A stretch of 35,795 nt of DNA from a bacterium (GTDB lineage Bacteria; JAMCPX01). The notes under the pieces are model-generated. The model made no database searches, had not been told where the DNA came from, and was given only the letters and a program-made list of their open reading frames with translations. Location of the stretch: the NCBI GenBank assembly GCA_021792615.1, contig JAJYUJ010000027.1, forward strand, positions 1 to 35,795, written 5' to 3'. The position numbers and the translations under genes were made by a program. Shown here in pieces: positions 15,700-23,986 of the stretch; position 1 is the first letter of the stretch; each line of letters begins with the position of its first letter.

Positions 15700-16569
15700 A
15701 TGCAAGCTAAACACAATTCCGATATTTTAAAAATAACATTGGATGCTTTTTATAAGCACCACGATTCGAAGCAGAGCATTGTTTTTGATCCTGTCGAGCT
15801 GCCGCACAGGTATAAAAAACAGGCCGACAGGGAAACCGCGGGTTTTATAGCATCATGCCTTTCCTACGGCAGGGTCGATCTATTCAAACCTGTTGTTGAG
15901 AGAATATTACAGGCTGCCGGCACCAATCCTTACAAATTCTTTTTCAATTTCCATATACAAAGGGACGCGCATTTAGTTGAAGGCATAAAATACAGAATGA
16001 ATACTGCGCACGATATTACGGCATTTTTGCATCTGCTGTCTGAGTTTCTCAGAAAAAACGGTACCCTGGGAGATTTTTTCCGGCAGAGCTTCAAAAAAGA
16101 TGATCCCAATGTTATCAAAGCACTGTCAGAATTCGTGAAGGTCTTTTATTCGGGAGATACATCCCCTGAATACGGAAGGAATATCCGGCCGGCCGGGCTA
16201 TTGCAGTTGCTGCCGTCTCCGGACAAGGGGAGTACATGCAAACGTTCTCACATGTTTTTACGATGGATGGTGAGGGCAGGGGACGGCATTGATTTCGGGC
16301 TATGGACTTTTATACCCACGGACAAACTTATCATACCGCTTGATACCCATATAGCAAGGATAGCAAGGCACCTTGGGCTTACCAGGAGGAAAACCTTGGA
16401 TATAAAAACCGCCATTGATATTACGAACAACCTTAAGCGGTTTGATCCCGGTGACCCGGTAAAATATGACTTTGCCCTATGTCACCTCGGCATTTCCGGG
16501 AAGTGCCCTTCAAAACGCTCTGCACAGTCATGCCTTTCCTGCGCGTTCAAGGACGTGTGTGTACGTTAA
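15700..16569 (+). CDS. TIGR02757-family (DUF2400) protein
   Basis: A 289-residue protein matching the TIGR02757 family: FDPVELPHRYKKQADRETAGFIASCLSYGRVD near the N-terminus, and FLRWMVR...DFGLWTFIPTDKLIIPLDTHIARIARHLGL in the middle. The C-terminus carries C-x8-C-x2-C-x5-C (from CPSKRSAQSC to KDVC). That four-cysteine loop resembles the [4Fe-4S] loop of endonuclease III-type DNA glycosylases, and the DTH-RIAR region resembles a helix-hairpin-helix-GPD fold. The biochemical role of the family is not established, as far as I know. No strong ribosome binding site precedes the ATG. Confidence 0.88.
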   Translation: MQAKHNSDILKITLDAFYKHHDSKQSIVFDPVELPHRYKKQADRETAGFIASCLSYGRVDLFKPVVERILQAAGTNPYKFFFNFHIQRDAHLVEGIKYRMNTAHDITAFLHLLSEFLRKNGTLGDFFRQSFKKDDPNVIKALSEFVKVFYSGDTSPEYGRNIRPAGLLQLLPSPDKGSTCKRSHMFLRWMVRAGDGIDFGLWTFIPTDKLIIPLDTHIARIARHLGLTRRKTLDIKTAIDITNNLKRFDPGDPVKYDFALCHLGISGKCPSKRSAQSCLSCAFKDVCVR

Positions 16570-16631
16570 CCCAAAACATGAATTGCAATAGAGCGAAGTA
16601 TTCGTTTTGAACGATTGTAGAATAGAAAAAA

Positions 16632-16705
<74 letters not shown>

Positions 16706-16727
16706 ATAAAAAGGCGGTTTGAAATGT

Positions 16728-17036
16728 TTATTGTTTTGTGCTGTCGACGGACGTTTGTTCCGGCTGGGATGGATGCAACTCTTCTTTCAGATTTAAAAGC
16801 TTACTTTCAAGTTCTTTCAATCTTTCGATGGAAGAGGAAAAAACTTTAACATCATCAAGCCCTGATTTCGAGGTTGCGTAAAACTGGTGCCCAAGCTCAT
16901 AAACAGACGAGTTATACTGACGAGTTATTTCATAGAGCTTGATCCTTGTTTTTACGAAATGTGCATACGTTACCGCATTCTGCTTAACAATATCCATTAT
17001 CTTTTCTAATTTCTCAGGTATCTTTATATCACTCAT
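16728..17036 (-). CDS. Coiled-coil hypothetical protein
   Basis: A 102-residue, highly charged, helical protein with no recognised family. Residues about 5-45 and 60-95 show heptad-like Leu/Ile/Val spacing (KLEKIMDIVKQN, SIERLKELESKLLNLKEEL), followed by a disordered Pro/Gln/Ser/Thr tail. An alternative TTG start lies three codons upstream (17045); I prefer the ATG at 17036. It follows trpF by 32 bases with no terminator between, so it is probably the last protein gene of the trp transcript, but nothing ties it to tryptophan synthesis. Such small coiled-coil proteins can be structural or regulatory. Confidence 0.7.
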   Translation of the reverse strand: MSDIKIPEKLEKIMDIVKQNAVTYAHFVKTRIKLYEITRQYNSSVYELGHQFYATSKSGLDDVKVFSSSIERLKELESKLLNLKEELHPSQPEQTSVDSTKQ

Positions 17037-17068
17037 ACAACTCAATGTAACAAAACTTCATAAGAAAG

Positions 17069-17671
17069 TCAAATTGAAAGCATTTCGAACAGCAGCTTCA
17101 GCTTTTCTTTGGATTTCCTGCCGGGAGATATTTCCACTCCGCTCGATACATCGATTGCATACGGTTTATAGGTGGTTACTATTTTGTGCACATTATCCGG
17201 TGTTATACCGCCGGACAGGATGAATTTTATGCTGCCGGATAAACCGTTTAAAAGTGCATGGTCGAAAAGTTTGCCCGAGCCGCCGAATTCACTGGTATAA
17301 CTATCAAGCAAAACAATATTCAGTCCGGATTTGTTAATCTCGTTTATCGAAGCGGCGTCTTGAACCCTGAATGCCTTTATCGCTTTATTACCGATCTCTG
17401 TAATCATTCGCAGCGGCTCATTGCCGTGCAGTTGTACATAATGAAGTCCTAACGTGCCGGTGATTGTTTGGATGACGTCAATATTTTCATCGACAAATAC
17501 ACCCACGGTCGATACGAAAGCGGGCAGGTGTTTGATAATCTCAATTGCCTGTTCGGGTTTTATATACCGAGGACTTTTCTTATAAAAGACAAATCCAATC
17601 GCGGCGGCACCATAATCGCAAGCAGTCAGGGCATCCTCTCTTGAAGTTATGCCGCAAATCTTGACCTTCAT
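17069..17671 (-). CDS. trpF: Phosphoribosylanthranilate isomerase
   Basis: TrpF isomerises N-(5-phosphoribosyl)anthranilate to CdRP in a (beta/alpha)8 barrel. The 200-residue sequence has KICGIT with the catalytic Cys at the N-terminus, FVFYKKSPRYI, QLHGNE, the catalytic Asp in LLDSY, FGGSGK, LSGGITPDNV and the phosphate-binding IDVSSGVEISPGRKS. The frame is open to 17761, but MKVKICGIT is the natural start. It is last of the trp genes, separated from trpB2 by 107 bases that hold an inverted repeat, unlike the tight spacing elsewhere in the operon. Confidence 0.95.
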   Translation of the reverse strand: MKVKICGITSREDALTACDYGAAAIGFVFYKKSPRYIKPEQAIEIIKHLPAFVSTVGVFVDENIDVIQTITGTLGLHYVQLHGNEPLRMITEIGNKAIKAFRVQDAASINEINKSGLNIVLLDSYTSEFGGSGKLFDHALLNGLSGSIKFILSGGITPDNVHKIVTTYKPYAIDVSSGVEISPGRKSKEKLKLLFEMLSI

Positions 17672-17691
17672 AATGGGTCTTTCAACGTCCA

Positions 17692-17744
17692 CCCTCCCTT
17701 TTCTTCGGCCCATCCTTCGGATGGGTACCCGCGTCAAGGGAGGG
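17692..17744. repeat. Nested inverted repeat between trpB2 and trpF
   Basis: CCCTCCCTT (17692-17700) is inverted as AAGGGAGGG (17736-17744). Inside is a perfect hairpin CCCATCC-TTC-GGATGGG (17709-17725). It falls within the trp transcript and could slow transcription or set mRNA ends between trpB2 and trpF, or be a small intergenic repeat. Confidence 0.5.
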
Positions 17745-17778
17745 ATTGAGAAATGATCCACCAGACGGCAACAATATT

Positions 17779-19128
17779 TTATACCTGAGGGAGATCTTTG
17801 AGAGACTTCTTGATTTCCGCTTCCGGGTATTCATAGTCCTGGAGCTTACCACGTAAATAACTGTCATAGGCAACAAGATCGAAGTGTCCGTGTCCGCTGA
17901 GGTTAAAAAGTATGACCTTTTCTTTGCCTTCTTCCTTCGCTTTCTTAGCCTCCTGTATCGCACTCAGGATTGCGTGCGCCGATTCCGGAGCCGGAATAAT
18001 GCCCTCTGTTCTTGCAAATGTTATGGCAGCTTCAAACACCGGGAGCTGATTGTAAGCAATGGCCTCTATGAGCCCCTCGTGATAGAACTGGCTTACCAGG
18101 GGAGAATCGCCGTGATACCTCAAACCGCCTGCATGAATGCCGGGAGGCATGAAATTATGTCCGAGCGTATACATCTTGATGAGCGGTGTCAGTCCTGCCT
18201 CATCGCCGAAGTCGTAAGTGTAAGGTCCTTTTGTAAGGGTGGGACACGATGCAGGTTCCACAGCTATCGCCCGCAGGTTTTTTCCTGCAAATTTATCCAT
18301 GAGAAATGGAAACGCAATACCGCCAAAATTGCTGCCTCCGCCGCATGAGGCAATGACAATATCGGGATACTCGTTGATCTTTTTGAACTGTTCTTTGGCC
18401 TCAAGGCCGATGACGCTTTGATGGATCAGGACGTGGTTTAAGACACTCCCGAGGGAATAATTGGTGTCGTTGTGCGACGCTGCATCCTCGACAGCTTCGC
18501 TTATGGCAACGCCGAGGCTGCCCGGCGATGCAGGGTCTGCCTCAAGTACCTTCCTGCCGGCATTTGTCAGTTCTGTCGGGCTTGCATGCACATGTCCGCC
18601 CCATGTTTCCATCATAATTCTTCGGTACGGTTTTTGATCGTAGCTGACTCTTACCATATACACGGTTACGTCGATTCCCAGGAGTTTGCCCGCCATGGAA
18701 AGGGCGCTGCCCCATTGTCCTGCGCCGGTTTCCGTTGCGAGCCTCTTAATACCTTCTTTCTTGTTGTAATAAGCCTGTGCAACGGCAGTATTGGGTTTAT
18801 GACTGCCCGGAGGACTTACACTTTCATTCTTATAGTATATATGGGCAGGCGTTTTGAGATAAGCTTCAAGGTTGTGTGCTCTCACTAAAGGCGTGGGCCT
18901 CCACATCGTGTATATCTTGAGCACCTCTTCCGGTATATCAATCCACCTTTTCGTTGATACCTCCTGTTCGATCAATGCCATAGGAAAGATCGGCTTGAGA
19001 TCATCGGGGCTTATCGGCTTTTTTGTCCCGGGGTGAAGAACCGCTGCCGGTGGTTTAGGCATATCCGCCATAACATTATACCACCGCCTTGGTATTTCTG
19101 TTTCATCCAAAAGTATCTTTGTCTGCAT
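17779..19128 (-). CDS. trpB2: TrpB2-type tryptophan synthase beta chain
   Basis: A 449-residue PLP enzyme of the TrpB2 (TIGR01415) group, longer than classical TrpB (about 400). Visible are the [11 protein letters not shown] start of the fold, the PLP lysine in [22 protein letters not shown], and the phosphate-binding [10 protein letters not shown]. TrpB2 enzymes condense indole and serine and lack the normal TrpA contact surface, so they act alone or for indole salvage. The start is good: AAGGAG lies 6 bases ahead of the ATG. It begins 2 bases after the trpC stop. No trpA accompanies it in this operon. Confidence 0.95.
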   Translation of the reverse strand: MQTKILLDETEIPRRWYNVMADMPKPPAAVLHPGTKKPISPDDLKPIFPMALIEQEVSTKRWIDIPEEVLKIYTMWRPTPLVRAHNLEAYLKTPAHIYYKNESVSPPGSHKPNTAVAQAYYNKKEGIKRLATETGAGQWGSALSMAGKLLGIDVTVYMVRVSYDQKPYRRIMMETWGGHVHASPTELTNAGRKVLEADPASPGSLGVAISEAVEDAASHNDTNYSLGSVLNHVLIHQSVIGLEAKEQFKKINEYPDIVIASCGGGSNFGGIAFPFLMDKFAGKNLRAIAVEPASCPTLTKGPYTYDFGDEAGLTPLIKMYTLGHNFMPPGIHAGGLRYHGDSPLVSQFYHEGLIEAIAYNQLPVFEAAITFARTEGIIPAPESAHAILSAIQEAKKAKEEGKEKVILFNLSGHGHFDLVAYDSYLRGKLQDYEYPEAEIKKSLKDLPQV

Positions 19129-19130
19129 TT

Positions 19131-19952
19131 TTATCTCCTTTCGATAAATGAACTTAGTCTAAATTTATTTATAAACTCTTGCAATTTATTTACCGGTGAC
19201 TCTGCTCGCATAAAAGCCTCTCCAATCAAAAAACCGTTTACCCCGAGCTTCAAGAGCTCGGATATTGTGTCCGTCGATGCTATACCGCTTTCTGCTATCG
19301 TTATTATGTGTTTTGGCATGTTCTGCATTATGTATTCCACAATATCCATGTTTGTGGCAAACGTTTCGAGGTTCCGGGAATTTATGCCTATTATTTTAGC
19401 ACCTGCATCAACAGCTGTTTTGAGTTCGTCCTCATTATGTATTTCGACCAGCGGCTCCATGCCGAGCTTCCGGGAAAGCCCGATAAAGCCGGTAAGTTGT
19501 TTAGCCAATATTTTAACGATGAGCAGAATGGTATCTGCCCCCAGTGCTCTTGATTCGTAGATCTGAAATTCATCGACAATAAAATCTTTCCTTAAGACAG
19601 GGATGTTCACGACTTCCTTTACTGCTTTGAGATCTGCAAGACTGCCGCCAAAATATTGTTCGTCGGTAAGAACGGATATCGCAGACGCTCCGCCCGAGGC
19701 AAAACCCTGCGCGATAGCCTTTACATCGGGTTCTTTAATGAGTTCTCCCTTTGACGGTGACCTCCTCTTTATCTCGGCAATGATGCACGGTGGTTCACTT
19801 TCCGAAACAGCTTCAAGAAATGACATCGCAGGTTTTGCGGAGTCTGCTGATTTAATAACGGTACCGGGATCCGCGTTTTGTTTTTTTAACTGGACTTCTT
19901 TTTGTTTGTTTGCAACTATACCGGAAAGAAAATTCGGTTTGTCGATGTTCAT
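19131..19952 (-). CDS. trpC: Indole-3-glycerol phosphate synthase
   Basis: TrpC closes the ring of CdRP to indole-3-glycerol phosphate. The 273-residue barrel shows [14 protein letters not shown] with the catalytic Lys, [44 protein letters not shown] and IAESGI. All core motifs are intact. Its ATG overlaps the trpD stop by 4 bases (ATGA at 19949-19952). It is not fused to TrpF, unlike the E. coli enzyme. The product needs TrpA to release indole, yet trpA is absent here. Confidence 0.96.
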   Translation of the reverse strand: MNIDKPNFLSGIVANKQKEVQLKKQNADPGTVIKSADSAKPAMSFLEAVSESEPPCIIAEIKRRSPSKGELIKEPDVKAIAQGFASGGASAISVLTDEQYFGGSLADLKAVKEVVNIPVLRKDFIVDEFQIYESRALGADTILLIVKILAKQLTGFIGLSRKLGMEPLVEIHNEDELKTAVDAGAKIIGINSRNLETFATNMDIVEYIMQNMPKHIITIAESGIASTDTISELLKLGVNGFLIGEAFMRAESPVNKLQEFINKFRLSSFIERR

Positions 19953-20971
19953 TGTTTGATACCCTGAACGCTTGCTTTTTTGAATTCGTTCAATTTTGCC
20001 ATTGCCCTGCCGGAATCAATGACGTCCTTAACGATGGGCAGAGCTTCTTGTACATTGGCTGTTACACCAGCAATGTACAATGCAAACGCACTGTTAATCT
20101 CGGTCATATCCCGCATCGGACCTTTTGTGCCGCTGAGAACATCTATGAGAAGCGAAGCATTGTATTGTGCGTCTCCGCCTTTTAAGGCTTCCAAAGGTGA
20201 GAGTTTATACCCATATTCTTCCGGATTGAAAATATATGACTGCACCCTCCCGTCCCTGAGCTCCGAGATGTCCGTCGTACCACTTATGGTTATTTCATCC
20301 GTAGCATCGCTTCCGTGGACCACGCACGCAGATACACTCCCGAGATTTTTTAAAACATAGGCAATTGTTTCCGTTAGTTTTGCATCATAAACACCGACCA
20401 GTTGATGGCGTGCCCCCGCTGGGTTTGTAAGCGGACCGAGCATATTGAAGATCGTTCTGATGCCGATCTCTTTTCTCACACCGATGGCAAACCTCGTTGC
20501 CCTATGGTACAAGGGGGCAAAAAGGAAACACATCCCTGTAGTATGTAAAAGGTCTTCAGCCCTGGCACTGTCGGCATTTATATCTATGCCCAGCGCCTCC
20601 AGTACATCGGCACTGCCGCTCTTGGATGAAACAGAACGGTTCCCGTGTTTTGCAACCTTTACTCCTGCTCCCGCAGCAACGAATGCCGTAGCAGTGGACA
20701 CATTGAACGTCCCTTTTTTATCGCCGCCGGTACCACACGTATCGATGATGACATCGTCGCCGGTGTTTACTTTCAAGGCCTTTTCCCGCATCACCTTTGC
20801 TGCTCCGGTTATCTCATTAATGGTCTCTCCCTTCATCCGGAGTGCCGTAATAAAAGATGCAATCTGAGCATCCGTCGTGCTGCCTGACATGATCTCGTTC
20901 ATAACGAGTTCCATTTCGTTTTCGGACAAAGAGATATTCTGTATAACCTTATCGATAGCTTCTTTTATCAT
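19949..20971 (-). CDS. trpD: Anthranilate phosphoribosyltransferase
   Basis: TrpD transfers phosphoribose from PRPP to anthranilate. The 340-residue sequence has CGTGGDKKGTFNVSTATAF for PRPP binding, KHGNRSVSSKSGSADVLEALG, and PLYHRATRFAIGVRKEIGIRTIFNMLGPLTNPA. It is not fused to the amidotransferase TrpG, which is the separate gene just upstream. Seven bases separate it from trpG, and its stop overlaps trpC, so translation is coupled through the operon. Confidence 0.96.
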   Translation of the reverse strand: MIKEAIDKVIQNISLSENEMELVMNEIMSGSTTDAQIASFITALRMKGETINEITGAAKVMREKALKVNTGDDVIIDTCGTGGDKKGTFNVSTATAFVAAGAGVKVAKHGNRSVSSKSGSADVLEALGIDINADSARAEDLLHTTGMCFLFAPLYHRATRFAIGVRKEIGIRTIFNMLGPLTNPAGARHQLVGVYDAKLTETIAYVLKNLGSVSACVVHGSDATDEITISGTTDISELRDGRVQSYIFNPEEYGYKLSPLEALKGGDAQYNASLLIDVLSGTKGPMRDMTEINSAFALYIAGVTANVQEALPIVKDVIDSGRAMAKLNEFKKASVQGIKQ

Positions 20972-20978
20972 CCTGATA

Positions 20979-21554
20979 TTATTGAATCATATTTATAAAA
21001 TTCGCAAGTATCTTCTTACCGTCTGCAGTAAGAATTGATTCCGGATGGAACTGGACACTTTCTATAAGAAGTTTCTTGTGCCGTATTGCCATGATTTCGT
21101 GGTCCTCTTCGGATTCAGCGCTAATGATAAATTCACCGGACAAGGTTTTTCTGTCTATCACCAAAGAGTGATACCGCGTCGCTGTGAACGGGTTGTCAAG
21201 CCCGGAGAATATTGTGTTGCCGTCATGATGTATCAGGGATGTTTTGCCGTGGTAGATCTTCTGCGCTTTGACTATTCGGGCGCCAAAGGCATAACCGATC
21301 GCCTGGTGGCCGAGACATACGCCAAACAGGGGATAAACACCTGCATATTGTTTTATAACATCCACGGAGATGCCTGCTTCAGCCGGGGTTGACGGACCAG
21401 GTGATATAACGATGGCGTTGATCCCCAGTGTTTTTATGTCGCCTGTTTTGAGGGCATCGTTCCGGTAGACGAGCACATCAACTCCGAGCTCGCCGAAGTA
21501 CTGGACAAGGTTGTAGGTAAAAGAATCGTAGTTATCTATGACAAGTATCTTCAT
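20979..21554 (-). CDS. trpG: Anthranilate synthase glutamine amidotransferase subunit
   Basis: TrpG supplies ammonia from glutamine to TrpE. The 191-residue class-I amidotransferase has the nucleophile Cys in GVCLGHQAIGYAFG, the oxyanion segment VISPGPSTPAEAGIS, and the His-Glu pair in QFHPESILT. It starts 4 bases after trpE and 7 bases before trpD. It could also serve PabB, as dual-use subunits do in some bacteria, but the position between trpE and trpD argues for tryptophan. Confidence 0.95.
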   Translation of the reverse strand: MKILVIDNYDSFTYNLVQYFGELGVDVLVYRNDALKTGDIKTLGINAIVISPGPSTPAEAGISVDVIKQYAGVYPLFGVCLGHQAIGYAFGARIVKAQKIYHGKTSLIHHDGNTIFSGLDNPFTATRYHSLVIDRKTLSGEFIISAESEEDHEIMAIRHKKLLIESVQFHPESILTADGKKILANFINMIQ

Positions 21555-21558
21555 AAGA

Positions 21559-23043
21559 TTACGTTATCTCTGCCGCTTTTTTTACGGCATCCATCAACGC
21601 CTGTGCCTTTGATCTTGTTTCGAAGTACTCGTTTTCAGGCAGGGAATCATAAACTATTCCAGCACCGGACTGAATATAAATCCCCTTTTTATCGACAAAT
21701 GCAGTACGTATTGCAATACAGGTATCCATACTTCCCGTATAGCTTATATAGCCGACTGCTCCGCCGTAAGGGCCCCGGTTTTCTTTCTCAAGATGTTCAA
21801 TTATTTCCATTGCCTTGACCTTTGGAGCACCCGAGAGTGTTCCTGCCGGGAATGTAGACTTCACGATATCTACGGCATCCTTGTCATCAAGGACACTGCC
21901 GCTTACCTCTGATACGATATGCATAACATGGGAATACCGTTCCACGGTCATAAGTTCATCCACCCGGACGCTGCCTGTCTTAGCAATTCTCCCGATATCA
22001 TTCCTTGCAAGATCGACAAGCATGACGTGTTCCGCTTTTTCTTTTTTATCTTCAAGCAATTCTTTTTCGAGCGCCTGGTCCTCCTCGCTGGTTTTACCGC
22101 GCTTTCTCGTGCCCGCAATGGGACGTATGGTTACCTTGCCGCCCTCAAACCTTACGAGCACCTCGGGAGAGGAACCGATGAGATATTTATCACCGAGATC
22201 AAAATAAAACATGTAGGGGGATGGATTGATAAGCCTCAGTGCCCGGTAAAACGATATGAGGTCAATCTTTGACGGCGAAAAGAACCGCTGTGACAATACG
22301 ACCTGAATGATGTCGCCTTCTTGTATGTGAGATTTCCCTTTGAGAACCACCTGTTCGTATTCCTGCTGTGTCATGTTCGATCTGAAGGGTTTGGCCGCAG
22401 GTGTTCTTTGCTGTTTTTTTACCGGCAACGGCTTCCCGAGTATGGAGAGGACTTTTTTTACGGAGTCCATCGCAGTCTTATATGCCTTCTGTGTGTTACC
22501 GTTCTTGATAAGGGCATTTGACAAGACGATAAGGGTATGCCGCAGGTTGTCGAAGATCACAAGCTTATCCGTAAAAAGCAGAAACACATCATCGAAACCT
22601 GGAGACTGTTTATGGAGATCCGGTACCTTCTCAAACGTCTTCACAATATCATATCCAAAATAACCGACAGCACCGCCGACAAACCCCGGCAGGCCTTTTA
22701 TAATTGCAGGCCTGTACCGCTTGAATTCTGTTTTTAAGAGTTCAAGAGGGTCCGGAACACCGTGATATTTTTTTGTTGTCCCATTTTCTGTTATGAAGAC
22801 ATCCCGGTTTTTTACCCTGAACACGACCGATGGATCGAAACCGATAAAACTGTACCGTGCCCATTTCTCACCGCCTTCGACGCTCTCAAGGAGAAAGGGG
22901 TACTTCAGATGTTTGAGTTTCAAGAGTACCGAAACCGGCGTTTCGATATCCGACAGTATTTCCGTGTAAACGGGTATTATGTTTGCTTGCTTTGCAAGGT
23001 CGGCGAATTCCGGGTAGGATGGATAAAAAGTCTTTGTTTGCAT
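21559..23043 (-). CDS. trpE: Anthranilate synthase component I
   Basis: TrpE makes anthranilate from chorismate. The 494-residue enzyme carries FLLESVEGGEKWARYSFIG with the LLES element that binds tryptophan, so feedback inhibition is expected. It also carries IQEGDIIQVVLSQRF, the conserved SSPEVLVR and RPIAGTRKRG of the chorismate site, LVDLARNDIGRIA, FPAGTLSGAPKVKAMEII and GAVGYISYTG. It lies 25 bases behind a periplasmic TPR gene, so there is no room for its own leader or attenuator. The ribosome binding site is weak. Confidence 0.96.
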   Translation of the reverse strand: MQTKTFYPSYPEFADLAKQANIIPVYTEILSDIETPVSVLLKLKHLKYPFLLESVEGGEKWARYSFIGFDPSVVFRVKNRDVFITENGTTKKYHGVPDPLELLKTEFKRYRPAIIKGLPGFVGGAVGYFGYDIVKTFEKVPDLHKQSPGFDDVFLLFTDKLVIFDNLRHTLIVLSNALIKNGNTQKAYKTAMDSVKKVLSILGKPLPVKKQQRTPAAKPFRSNMTQQEYEQVVLKGKSHIQEGDIIQVVLSQRFFSPSKIDLISFYRALRLINPSPYMFYFDLGDKYLIGSSPEVLVRFEGGKVTIRPIAGTRKRGKTSEEDQALEKELLEDKKEKAEHVMLVDLARNDIGRIAKTGSVRVDELMTVERYSHVMHIVSEVSGSVLDDKDAVDIVKSTFPAGTLSGAPKVKAMEIIEHLEKENRGPYGGAVGYISYTGSMDTCIAIRTAFVDKKGIYIQSGAGIVYDSLPENEYFETRSKAQALMDAVKKAAEIT

Positions 23044-23068
23044 CTGCAGGGTTGTTCACATAAACACA

Positions 23069-23905
23069 TTATTGCAAAGGTACTACCTGCATTTGCGGTG
23101 TACCACCCGGGTTGTTGTTCTGAGCAGGCGAAGGCGCCGGTGCAGGCGCAGGTGATGGTGATGGTGCAGTACTAATCCCGGAGGGTTGCTGCTGAGATGG
23201 TGTTTTTACCGCGGTCTTCAGCCATTCAATAAGATTCAGCACCTCTTTGCGTTTAGCAGGAGGATCATTGGTGTATTCTATGTATTTCGTGAGTTCCGAA
23301 AGGGCGTCTTTATAATTCTTCCTGTGATAATAAAGCAATCCAAGATTCATATGCGCTGCTGCAAACCCGGGATCAAGAACTATTGCCTGTAAATAATACT
23401 GCATTTCTTTATCCGAATCATCGTTGAGAGCGATACCTGCATTGTAAAGCTTGACTGCCTGCTGCTTCAAATCCGCGGACACTGCCTGATCCGATGTGCT
23501 GTTCTCGCTCGCCGGTTCTCCGCCCAGTTCTGCGATCGCTTTCCGCACCTCTTGTTTTTTCGTTTCATCGCTGGATAATTTAAGGAATTGGTTGAAGTTG
23601 TCGATTGCTTCGGTATTCATGCCCCTTTTCATGTAGATGATGCCCATATTATAATAAGCGGGGGCAAACGTCGCATCAATCTCGACGGCTTTTTGATAAC
23701 AAGCCAGTTCCTGGTCGGAATTATTGTTCATTGCGACGCCTCTGTTATACCAGTCAAGCGCTGTCAACTGTTTACCTGTCTGGCTCTGGATAAGCTGCTG
23801 TGTTGCGGCATTCTCTTTTGTCCTCGAGATAGGTTGTGCCGCGGCATGTCCATAAAGAGACAGTAAACACAATATGAGAGCTAAGGTTATGAGCTTATTT
23901 TTCAT
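23069..23905 (-). CDS. Exported tetratricopeptide protein heading the trp operon
   Basis: A 278-residue protein. A signal peptide (residues 1-23, ending GHAAAQ) predicts export to the periplasm. At least two pairs of TPR-like helices are visible: LDWYNRGVAMNNN...ACYQKAVEIDATFAPAYYNMGIIYMKRG and the repeat-like VKLYNAGIALNDD...YYLQAIVLDPGFAAAHMNLGLLYYHRK. A Pro/Ser/Ala-rich tail ends it (about 240-278). GGGAGG is 6-10 bases before the ATG, and a perfect promoter lies just upstream. It is 25 bases ahead of trpE on the same strand, so it is cotranscribed with the trp genes, but I see no reason from its sequence to link it to tryptophan. Confidence 0.82.
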   Translation of the reverse strand: MKNKLITLALILCLLSLYGHAAAQPISRTKENAATQQLIQSQTGKQLTALDWYNRGVAMNNNSDQELACYQKAVEIDATFAPAYYNMGIIYMKRGMNTEAIDNFNQFLKLSSDETKKQEVRKAIAELGGEPASENSTSDQAVSADLKQQAVKLYNAGIALNDDSDKEMQYYLQAIVLDPGFAAAHMNLGLLYYHRKNYKDALSELTKYIEYTNDPPAKRKEVLNLIEWLKTAVKTPSQQQPSGISTAPSPSPAPAPAPSPAQNNNPGGTPQMQVVPLQ

Positions 23906-23934
23906 ACAGCCTCCCTGCTGATCGAATGTATTAA

Positions 23935-23963
23935 ATTATAACAAAGTTATTATCCTTTGTCAA
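23935..23963 (-). promoter_or_regulatory. Perfect-consensus sigma70 promoter with embedded palindrome, TPR-trp operon
   Basis: On the minus strand, TTGACA (23958-23963) and TATAAT (23935-23940) are separated by exactly 17 bases. Both hexamers match the consensus fully. The spacer region carries an inverted repeat ACAAAG-N8-CTTTGT (23941-23960) that overlaps the -35 end and would suit a repressor. The start should be about 20-25 bases before the ATG at 23905, so no attenuator leader fits. Confidence 0.85.
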
Positions 23964-23986
23964 AAAAAACAGCATGGGGAAAAACA

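Noticed and set aside
23906-23934. trp leader peptide or attenuator
   Set aside because: Only about 20-25 bases lie between the predicted start and the first gene, and there is no Trp-codon run or terminator.
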